From assembly GCA_020632875.1 (NCBI GenBank), contig JACKET010000003.1:248001-312000 (forward strand): 64,000 nt of DNA. The letters run 5' to 3'. The notes below the pieces were generated by a model. That model was not told where the DNA came from and did no database searches. It was given only the letters and a program-made list of their open reading frames with translations. This document shows, piece after piece, positions 1-6,592 of the stretch (positions are counted from its first letter, which is position 1; each line of letters opens with the position of its first letter). Source of the DNA: Alphaproteobacteria bacterium (GTDB taxonomy: Bacteria > Myxococcota_A > UBA796 > GCA-2862545). Both the position numbers and the translations under genes were made by a program.

Positions 1-33
1 GGCCAGGAGGATCTCGGGATGAAGGTCGGGCAT
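1..33 (-). CDS. 5' fragment of an unidentified gene cut by the window edge
   Basis: An ATG on the minus strand at 31-33 opens a frame that runs without a stop to position 1, giving 11 codons (MPDLHPEILLA). It begins two bases after the stop of the AdoMet decarboxylase-like gene at 36-311, spacing typical of an operon. Spermidine synthase would be a sensible partner for a polyamine gene, but eleven residues cannot identify it. Confidence 0.35.
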   Translation of the reverse strand, partial: MPDLHPEILLA

Positions 34-35
34 GC

Positions 36-311
36 TCACTCCAGCACGGCCCAGCCGAGGGCGGCGACGCGCGCGGCCAGGTCGGAAGACGCCGCACCAT
101 AGCCGTCTACGGTGGCGATGCCCCGCTCGGGCCAGGTGTGCACGGCGATCGTCGCCTCGGTGCCGAGGCGCACCACGCTGTAGCCATGCGGCTCGAAGTG
201 GTGCGTGCACGTCGTGCCGTCGGGGAGCAGGGCATCCACGAGCGCGTCGACGTCCCCCGTCAGGGCGACGCGGAGTCCGATGTGCGACCAGAGCGTGTCC
301 ACGTCGGACAC
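36..311 (-). CDS. S-adenosylmethionine decarboxylase-like protein lacking catalytic residues
   Basis: This 91-residue protein matches the core of small bacterial AdoMet decarboxylase (SpeD): EATIAVHTWPERGIATVD (residues 52-69) aligns with the family block ESHISIHTWPE...VD. In active enzymes the chain self-cleaves between Glu and Ser in ESH to make the pyruvoyl cofactor. Here Ser is Ala53 and His is Thr54, and the FTC/FSC cysteine is also absent (GYGAA follows VD). His58, equivalent to the processing His of HTWPE, remains. The protein should therefore not self-process, so it is either a regulatory pseudoenzyme or a diverged paralog. A canonical SpeD is encoded at 4201-4533. The start is GTG with no clear Shine-Dalgarno. 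It diverges from the lectin gene at 371. Confidence 0.7.
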   Translation of the reverse strand: MSDVDTLWSHIGLRVALTGDVDALVDALLPDGTTCTHHFEPHGYSVVRLGTEATIAVHTWPERGIATVDGYGAASSDLAARVAALGWAVLE

Positions 312-370
312 GTAAGCGCGATGCAGCAGACGGCCATGTCGATCGGCCCGGAATGTGCCACAATCCGCGC

Positions 371-3310
371 ATGTGGGCCTTGATTGCCGCGGCGTGGAGC
401 GCGCCGACCATCCTCGACTTCTCGCCGGGTTTCTGCGGCTCGCAGAGTCAGTGGGTGTTCGTCGGCACCACGACGTTCGACGCCGGCGGCACCTGCGAGC
501 TCGACCTCACCGAGGTCGGCACCGACGACCTCGGCGCGGCGTGGTACGGCCAGCGCGTCGAGTGGAGCGCCTTCCACGCGTTCCGCGCCCACGTCGAGTT
601 CGACATCGACGGCGGGAACCTCGGCGGCGAGGGCCTCGCGCTCGTGCTGCAGGACGTGGGCACCTCGGCGCTCGGCAGCGCCAACGGCCCGGGGCACTTC
701 GGGATCACGCCGAGCGTCGTCGTCGAGCTCGACACCCTGATCTCGGGCGCCTGGGATCCCGACGGCAACCACATCGGGATCTACGCCGACTCCGTCTCGC
801 TCGACAGCGTGCAGGTCGGCACCGCGTTCAACAACGGCGACCCCCAGCACTTCTGGGTCGACTACGACGAGCAGTCGAACCTGCTCGAGGTCTACTGGAC
901 GAGCGGATCGCCCACCAAGCCGGGCTCCCCGCGGATCACCGAGAGCGTCAGCCTCGCGTCGCGCTTCCCGAACGGCTTCTGGATCGGCTTCACGGCCGCG
1001 TCGGGCTCGACGAACGCCCACGACATCATGGAGCTCGACTGGGCCTCCGACTTCGACCGCGACGGCGACGGGCTGCTGGCGTTCGAAGACCCCTGCGACG
1101 GCGATGCCGCGGGAGACAGCGACGGCGACGGCCTCCCCGACGGGTGCGACGTGTGTCCCACGGTGGCCGACCCCGGCCAGGCCGACTCGGATGGCGATGG
1201 CGTCGGCGACGCCTGCGACAACTGCCCGTCCGTGCCGAACCCCACCCAGGCCGACAGCGACGCCGACGGCGTCGGCACCGCCTGCGACAACTGCCCCACG
1301 GTGGGCAACGCCGGGCAGGGCGACAGCGACGCGGATGGCGTGGGCAACGCCTGCGACGCGTGTCCCGCCGACCCGCCCGTCGAAGACCTCGACGGAGACG
1401 GCGTCTGCAACAGCGACGACGTGTGCCCCGGCGGCGACGACGACGACGACCTCGACGGCGACGGGGTGCCCGACGACTGCGACGGGTGCCCGGCCGACTT
1501 CGACCCCACGCCGGTCGACACCGACGGAGACGGCACGAACGACGCCTGCGACGTCTGCCCCACCCTCCCCGGTCCCCAGACCGACTCCGACAACGACGGC
1601 TTCGGCAACGCCTGCGACAACTGCCCGAACACGCCGAACCCGAGCCAGCAGGACAGCGACGGCGACGGCAGCGGCGACGCGTGCGACGCCTGCGACACGG
1701 TGAACGGCCCCGACTCCGACGGGGATGGCGACGTCGACTGCGCCGACAACTGTCCCAACGTCGCCAACCCGAGCCAGGCCGATGCCGACAACGACGGCGT
1801 CGGCGACGCGTGCGACACCTGCCCCGCGGTGCCGGGTGCCCAGACCGACTCCGACAACGACGGCATCGGGAACGCCTGCGACAACTGCCCGAACACGTCG
1901 AATGCGCTGCAGCTCGACGACGACGGCGACGGGGTGGGCAACCTCTGTGACGCCTGCCCGGACGACGCCCCGAACGACTCCGACGGCGACTCGGTCTGCG
2001 ACTCCGACGACCAGTGCCCGGGCGCCGACGACACCCTCGACCCCGACGGCGACGGTGTGCCGAGCTGCCTCGATCCCTGCCCGGCCGACAATCCGAACGA
2101 CCCCGACGGAGACGGCGTCTGCACGTCCGCCGACATCTGCCCCGGCACCGACGACAACCTCGACACCGACGGCGACGGCGTCCCCGACTGCGTCGATGTC
2201 TGTCCCCTCGACGACCCCGACGACTCCGACGGAGACGGGGTCTGTGACGCCGACGACGCCTGCCCCGGCTCCGACGACGCCGACGATGCCGACGGTGACG
2301 GCCTGCCCGACCTCTGTGATGCCTGCCCGGCGGACAATCCGAACGACCCCGACGGCGACGGCATCTGCACGTCGTCCGACATCTGTCCGGCGGCGGACGA
2401 CAACCTCGACACCGACGGCGACGGCACGCCCGACTGCCTCGACCCGTGCCCCCTCGACGATCCCGACGACTCAGACGGCGATTCGGTCTGCGACTCCGTC
2501 GATCTCTGCCCGGGTGCCTCGGATCTCCAGGAGCAGGACGGGGACGGCGTGCCCGACGGCTGCGACAACTGCCCCACGACCTCCAACCCCGGCCAGGTCG
2601 ACTCCGACGGCGACGGCATCGGCAACGCCTGCGACACGTGCTCGTCTCCCCAGGACGCCGACGGCGACGGGCTCCCCGACGACTGCGACCCCTGCCCCAT
2701 CGGCCCCGAGAGCGACGACCTCGACGGGGACGGCGTGGCCGACGCGTGCGATCTCTGCCAGGGCTACGTCGACGCCGTCGATTCCGATGGCGACGGCGTG
2801 CCGAACGGCTGCGACACCTGCCCCGGGGCCGACGACTCGCTCGACTCCGACGGCGACCTCGTGCCGGACGCATGCGACCAGTGCGTCGGGCCCGACGACG
2901 ATCTCGACGGCGACGGGATCGCCGACTGCTTCGACGACTGCGTGTTCTGCGTCGACACCGCCGACACGGGCGACACCGCATCCGAAGGCGACGTCGACAC
3001 CGACGCCGATGCCGACACCGATGCCGACGCCGATGCCGACACCGACTCCGACGCCGATACCGACACCGACACCGTCTGCGGCGGGCCCGATGCCGACTGC
3101 GACAACGACGGCGTGACCACGGCGGGCGGCGACTGCAACGACTACGACCCGACCATCCGGCCCGGCGCGCCCGAGCAGGACGACCCGATCGACCACGACT
3201 GCGACGGCGATCCCACGGCCGCGCGGATCGCGAACGGGTGTGGCTGCGACCATCGCGCCGGGGCGAGCTGGGGGATCGTCGGGCTCCTCGCGCTGCTCGC
3301 GCGCCGGTAG
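371..3310 (+). CDS. Secreted lectin-like / thrombospondin type 3 repeat protein with MYXO-CTERM-type anchor
   Basis: A 979-residue surface protein. Residues 1-11 (MWALIAAAWSA) form a short signal peptide. Residues about 15-225 look like a legume-type (L-type) lectin sandwich, with phrases such as GGEGLALVLQD and VVVELDT. Residues about 228-865 are a long series of thrombospondin type 3-like calcium-binding repeats (DxDGDGxxDxCDxC). Residues about 876-902 are an Asp-Ala/Asp-Thr linker. A MopE-type Cys-Asp segment (GGDCNDYDPTIRPGAPEQDD) follows. The end, GCGC, a hydrophobic stretch and a terminal RR, is a MYXO-CTERM-like sorting signal. The likely role is a calcium-stiffened, cell-surface glycan-binding protein. 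An in-frame ATG at 353 is an alternative start; 371 was chosen because it puts the signal peptide at the N-terminus. Confidence 0.88.
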   Translation: MWALIAAAWSAPTILDFSPGFCGSQSQWVFVGTTTFDAGGTCELDLTEVGTDDLGAAWYGQRVEWSAFHAFRAHVEFDIDGGNLGGEGLALVLQDVGTSALGSANGPGHFGITPSVVVELDTLISGAWDPDGNHIGIYADSVSLDSVQVGTAFNNGDPQHFWVDYDEQSNLLEVYWTSGSPTKPGSPRITESVSLASRFPNGFWIGFTAASGSTNAHDIMELDWASDFDRDGDGLLAFEDPCDGDAAGDSDGDGLPDGCDVCPTVADPGQADSDGDGVGDACDNCPSVPNPTQADSDADGVGTACDNCPTVGNAGQGDSDADGVGNACDACPADPPVEDLDGDGVCNSDDVCPGGDDDDDLDGDGVPDDCDGCPADFDPTPVDTDGDGTNDACDVCPTLPGPQTDSDNDGFGNACDNCPNTPNPSQQDSDGDGSGDACDACDTVNGPDSDGDGDVDCADNCPNVANPSQADADNDGVGDACDTCPAVPGAQTDSDNDGIGNACDNCPNTSNALQLDDDGDGVGNLCDACPDDAPNDSDGDSVCDSDDQCPGADDTLDPDGDGVPSCLDPCPADNPNDPDGDGVCTSADICPGTDDNLDTDGDGVPDCVDVCPLDDPDDSDGDGVCDADDACPGSDDADDADGDGLPDLCDACPADNPNDPDGDGICTSSDICPAADDNLDTDGDGTPDCLDPCPLDDPDDSDGDSVCDSVDLCPGASDLQEQDGDGVPDGCDNCPTTSNPGQVDSDGDGIGNACDTCSSPQDADGDGLPDDCDPCPIGPESDDLDGDGVADACDLCQGYVDAVDSDGDGVPNGCDTCPGADDSLDSDGDLVPDACDQCVGPDDDLDGDGIADCFDDCVFCVDTADTGDTASEGDVDTDADADTDADADADTDSDADTDTDTVCGGPDADCDNDGVTTAGGDCNDYDPTIRPGAPEQDDPIDHDCDGDPTAARIANGCGCDHRAGASWGIVGLLALLARR

Positions 3311-3424
3311 CTACCGCTCGACGAGCCGAGCCGTCGCCCACGAGGTGACAGCGTTGCCGATCCCCGGTCTCGCACAGCGACCACAGGGGGCCACAGCGCT
3401 GTGCGTCGGAAGGAGTCGAGCTTC

Positions 3425-3660
3425 GAGCGTCTCAGGGCCTCACGCAGATGACGCAGAAGGACGCAGATGACGCAGAAACCAGGCCGTCACGGGTCGAGCG
3501 TCCTCGTTTCCCCGGCACCTTCGACGGGCACCGCCAAGACCGCCCGTGACGTCAGGGCTCTCGAGGGACGTCTCGGTGTTGGGTCGAAGGAGCGGGCCTT
3601 CTTGCGGATTGGATTCGGGACTCACCAGAGCAGGCCGGCGTTTCGGGCTGCGCAGGGTGA
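3425..3660 (-). repeat. Modular intergenic repeat, copy 1 (long form, reverse orientation)
   Basis: Reads in reverse relative to the copies at 3781, 38821 and 60846. It carries the CGCAGATGACGCAG module (3445-3475), the GGCCGTCACGGGTCGAGCGTC segment, a long-form middle with ACCGCCAAG, GAGGGACGTCTCGGTGTTG and GCGGGCCTTCTTGCGGA, and the hairpin core near 3621-3659 beginning CTCACCAGAGCAGGCCGG. Confidence 0.8.
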
Positions 3661-3691
3661 TCTCGCTCCGGTCCGGGGCCAGACATCAACA

Positions 3692-3746
3692 GATTCACCA
3701 AGATCGCCAAGACCACCAAGACCGCCAAGACCGCCAAGACCGGGTC
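3692..3746. repeat. 9-bp tandem repeat
   Basis: About five degenerate units of CCAAGACCG/CCAAGACCA sit between the two facing repeat copies. The same CCGCCAAG string occurs inside the long-form repeat copies (near 3530 and, inverted, near 39000), so this may be an expansion of a piece of that element. Confidence 0.7.
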
Positions 3747-3780
3747 GGACGGTGCCTCTCCCCAAGACTCAGAGGTGGAC

Positions 3781-4030
3781 GGGGCGGCCGTTGGCGGGTG
3801 CGCTCACCGGATCAGCAGAAACGCCGGCTTGCTCTGGTGAGTCGCGAATCCGTTCCGCTACAAGGCCCACTCGGCACTCCGGGGACGCGAAGACGCTGGA
3901 CCCGGGTCAGCCTCGTTTCTGCGTCATCTGCGCCCTTCTGCGTCATCTGCGTGATGCCTTGGGACGCTCGAAGCTCGATCCCTTCCACACGGAGGAGGGC
4001 GCAGGAACGGATGCGTCGTGCCCCCTCTGG
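3781..4030 (+). repeat. Modular intergenic repeat, copy 2 (short form)
   Basis: Contains GGCCGTTGGCGGGTGCGCTC, the 39-nt hairpin core at 3803-3841, AAGGCCCACTCGGCACTCCG, GGGGACGCGAAGACGCT, the TTTCTGCGTCATCTGCG module and the tail GACGCTCGAAGCTCGATCCC. It matches the copy at 60846-61140 almost module for module. Confidence 0.8.
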
Positions 4031-4130
4031 ACGTTTCGTGCACGAATCAGCGTCTTCTGAACTCCGTGATCGACGGATGCGGATCCGGTGGGACCACATC
4101 TTCTTCTGCGTCTTCTGCGTTTTCTGCGTA

Positions 4131-4150
4131 GGCACGGGCTCGCCCGTGCC
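4131..4150. terminator. Perfect GC-rich hairpin, possible bidirectional terminator
   Basis: GGCACGGGC-TC-GCCCGTGCC forms a 9-bp perfect stem with a two-base loop. It lies 50 bp past the speD stop and between convergent genes, which is where a shared terminator would be. There is no T-run on either side, so factor-independent termination is uncertain. Confidence 0.4.
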
Positions 4151-4200
4151 GACCCCCGATGTGGCGAAGACGTTCCAACCAGAGCGAGCGCCCCCGAGTG

Positions 4201-4533
4201 CTACCGCTCGACCAGGCGCCAGCGCACGTCGGACGCGCCGAGCTCGCGTCGCACGAACGCCTCCGCGCGCAGCGGGTCGAGCGTGGTGCAGCTGAACACG
4301 TCGACGAGCGCGACGGCGCGCTCCGGGACCGTGTGGATCGAGGCGTGGCTCTCGCCGAGCAGCACGACGCCCGCCATCCCGCCCTTCACGGCGTGCACGC
4401 GGGGCGCGTCCATGAGGGTCAGGCCCAGGTCGACCGCGAGGCCCTCGAGGAAGGCCGCGATCCGCGCGGGCTCGACGAGCGCCGCGGGTTCACAGCCCCG
4501 CGCCTCGCCGAGCCAGTGCAGCCCGAGCGTCAT
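4201..4533 (-). CDS. speD: S-adenosylmethionine decarboxylase proenzyme
   Basis: A 110-residue SpeD of the short bacterial class. The self-cleavage site is intact: Glu61-Ser62 in LLGESHASIHTVPE, with His67 of SIHT and the catalytic cysteine Cys82 in VDVFSC. Cleavage before Ser62 would generate the pyruvoyl cofactor that decarboxylates AdoMet to the aminopropyl donor for spermidine synthesis. HTVPE replaces the commoner HTWPE. Its ATG overlaps the hutF stop by four bases (ATGA at 4530-4533), so it is translationally coupled to hutF. The polyamine synthase partner is not visible here. Compare the dead paralog at 36-311. Confidence 0.92.
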   Translation of the reverse strand: MTLGLHWLGEARGCEPAALVEPARIAAFLEGLAVDLGLTLMDAPRVHAVKGGMAGVVLLGESHASIHTVPERAVALVDVFSCTTLDPLRAEAFVRRELGASDVRWRLVER

Positions 4534-5876
4534 CCGGCGACCTGCCGCAGGTACGGAGCGGCGGCGGCGAGCACCCGGTCGCGCGCGGGATGGCGCCCGT
4601 CGACCACGACGTGCTGCCCACCGACCCACACGTCGGACACCCACTCGGGCGTGCCCGCGAACACGGCGGCTTCGAGCGGTGGCACCCCGAAGGCCGCCGG
4701 GCGGTCGAGGTCGATCGCCACGAGGTCGGCCGGAGCCCCGACGCGCACGGCTCCGCCGGGCAGCCCCAGCGCGCGGGCCCCTTCGACGGTGAGCGCGCGC
4801 AGCAGGCGCTCGGCCAGGCCGTGGCGATCGCCGGGCGGCGACATCACGTTGCGCCGTCCCGCGAGGGCGCGCGCGTGCATCTCGAGCGAACGGGCCTCCT
4901 CGAGCGCGTCGATCCGCGCGTGGCTGTCGGTGCCCAGGCACAGGCCGATGCCCTCGCGCGCCTCGACCGGCAGCAGGCCGTCGCCGAGGTCGAGCTCGGT
5001 GGTCGGGCACACACAGATCCGCGCGCCTCCGCGCCGCATGCGGGCGAGGTCGTCGGGCGTGGGGTGCGTGAGGTGCACCGCGGTGAACCGGTCGGTGACG
5101 AGGCCATGGGCGTCGAGCAGGGCCAGCGGGGTGAGGCCCGTGGCCGCGAGCGTGTCGCGCACCTCGGCGGGCTGCTCGCTGACGTGCGCGTGCACGGGCC
5201 CCGCGAAGGTGGCGAGCTCGGAGAGCCAGTCGCGGGGCACCGCGCGGACCGAGTGCGGCGCGAGGCCGGCCGTCACGCGTGGATCGGGGTGCGAAGCGAG
5301 GCGCGCCACGGCCGCCAGGGCCTCGTCGGGCGTGTCGGTGCGGAACCGCTGCTGCGTCGGGCCGAGCGGCACGTCGATGCCGCCGCGCGCGTACACCACG
5401 CGGAGCAGCGCGATCCGGATGCCCACGTCGAGGGCCGCGGCGATCACGCGTCGCGCCAGCTCGTCGGGGTCTGCGTAGGGCGTGCCATCGGCCTGGCGGT
5501 GCAGGTAGTGGAACTCGCCGACGGTCGTGAAGCCCGCCTCGAGCATCTCGAGGAACGCCAGCCGGCTGACCGCCTCGATGCCCTCCGGCGACAGCCCGTT
5601 CGCCGCGGCGTACATGCGATCCCGCCACGTCCAGAAGTCGCTGGCCGCATCGCGCGTCCACTGCACGTGCCCCCGGATCGCCCGCTGGAACGCGTGGCTG
5701 TGGGCATTCACGAAGCCCGGCAGCAGCAGCTTGCCGGACAGTCGCACCGCACGGGGGTGGTCAACGGCGCTCGACAGCTGTACGATTTCATTGGTGAGCA
5801 CCACACTCACGCCGCTGCGCGGGCCTTCCTCGGTCCACACCCAATCCGGGTGGAGCACGGTCTCGATTTCTCGCAT
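4530..5876 (-). CDS. hutF: Formimidoylglutamate deiminase
   Basis: A 448-residue amidohydrolase-superfamily enzyme of normal length. The metal-binding NAHSHAFQRAIRGH (HxH), GLAPHSVRAV, VHAHVSEQP, VHLTHPT and LCLGTDSHARID blocks are in the expected order, and the HAFQRAxRG signature is diagnostic of HutF rather than of guanine or cytosine deaminase. It hydrolyses N-formimino-L-glutamate to N-formylglutamate and ammonia in the five-step histidine degradation route. No other hut genes are nearby; the gene is instead coupled to speD. The divergent gene at 5895 starts only 18 bp away, so any promoter must reach into one of the two coding regions. Confidence 0.88.
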   Translation of the reverse strand: MREIETVLHPDWVWTEEGPRSGVSVVLTNEIVQLSSAVDHPRAVRLSGKLLLPGFVNAHSHAFQRAIRGHVQWTRDAASDFWTWRDRMYAAANGLSPEGIEAVSRLAFLEMLEAGFTTVGEFHYLHRQADGTPYADPDELARRVIAAALDVGIRIALLRVVYARGGIDVPLGPTQQRFRTDTPDEALAAVARLASHPDPRVTAGLAPHSVRAVPRDWLSELATFAGPVHAHVSEQPAEVRDTLAATGLTPLALLDAHGLVTDRFTAVHLTHPTPDDLARMRRGGARICVCPTTELDLGDGLLPVEAREGIGLCLGTDSHARIDALEEARSLEMHARALAGRRNVMSPPGDRHGLAERLLRALTVEGARALGLPGGAVRVGAPADLVAIDLDRPAAFGVPPLEAAVFAGTPEWVSDVWVGGQHVVVDGRHPARDRVLAAAAPYLRQVAG

Positions 5877-5894
5877 CTGTCTTTCGGAGGTCTC

Positions 5895-6515
5895 GTGTCT
5901 CGCAATCGCAACGACGAAGGCAGGCCCTCTCTAACCCAGCGGCTCTCCGCGCGGTCCTCTGCAGGCCTGTCGCGCAAGGTGATGCCCGACGGGGGCGAGG
6001 TCTACTCCGGTGCCCTGTCGAGCCAGGCCCTGAAGGCCGTCGGCGCGCGCGCCATGACGATGGATGGCGACATCTTCGTGCACGAGGGGTTCGGCAGCAA
6101 TCCCGAGGATCAGGCCCTCTACGCGCACGAGTCGGTCCACAAGCAGGGCAGCGGCGGCAAAGAGAAGGGCGACCACAACCACGGCAACGACCCCGAAGAG
6201 ATGGCGGCCCGCGCGGTCGAGCGGATGGTGCTGCACAAGGCCCGCGCCGGCGAGGATTTCGGCGAGACCCTGCAGAACATCCGCAGCAACATGCCGTCGA
6301 ACAACGCCGAGGCCGAGAAGCAGATCAAGAAGGCCATGCGCGCCGACAACGACGGCGACGAACGCGAGCAGACGATGATGGGCTACTGGGCGATGCGCGC
6401 GCAGGGCCTCAAAGAGCACGACATCAACCGGATGCTCTCCGACTTCGTCCAGCAGGCCATGCAGGAGGTCGAAGAGAACCAGAACTTCCGTACCTCCGAT
6501 CAGAACAAGTTCTAG
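5895..6515 (+). CDS. DUF4157-like (eCIS core domain) metallopeptidase-fold protein
   Basis: A 206-residue soluble protein without a signal peptide. Residues about 55-90 match the DUF4157/eCIS-core pattern: DGDIFVHEGFGSNPEDQALYAHESVHKQ, with zinc motif His78-Glu-Ser-Val-His82. Such domains are common at the N-termini of toxins and cargo loaded into extracellular contractile injection systems. The rest is Lys/Glu/Gln-rich and probably helical, ending FRTSDQNKF. The GTG start is chosen for GGAGG four bases upstream; the frame is open far upstream but antisense to hutF. The next gene is an AAA+ ATPase of the family that accompanies such injection systems. No sheath, tube or baseplate genes are visible. 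Confidence 0.65.
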   Translation: MSRNRNDEGRPSLTQRLSARSSAGLSRKVMPDGGEVYSGALSSQALKAVGARAMTMDGDIFVHEGFGSNPEDQALYAHESVHKQGSGGKEKGDHNHGNDPEEMAARAVERMVLHKARAGEDFGETLQNIRSNMPSNNAEAEKQIKKAMRADNDGDEREQTMMGYWAMRAQGLKEHDINRMLSDFVQQAMQEVEENQNFRTSDQNKF

Positions 6516-6592
6516 ACGCAGATGGGGGCCTCCGGGCCCCGTTCGCCCCAGGCTTCCAGCCACGCGCCGGGGCTCGCTGCTAGAATCGGCCC

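Larger units (their letters stand above)
3311..4200. repeat. 890-bp gene-free convergent gap made mostly of dispersed repeats
   Basis: No credible gene lies here: frames are short, overlapping and without family signatures. In order it holds an inverted copy of the modular repeat (about 3425-3660), a 9-bp tandem repeat built on CCAAGACCG (about 3692-3746), a direct copy of the modular repeat (about 3781-4030), runs of TTCTGCGT and a perfect GC hairpin (4131-4150). The two repeat copies face each other, so the gap is itself a large imperfect inverted repeat between the 3' ends of the lectin gene and speD. Confidence 0.8.

Noticed and set aside
260..1021. Minus-strand gene opposite the lectin head
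   Set aside because: Lectin reading frame has signal peptide and domain sequence; the opposite frame is Arg/Asp-rich with no domain.
3425..4030. Degraded gene or IS element between lectin and speD
   Set aside because: No transposase-like frame; the sequence matches the other intergenic repeat copies instead.
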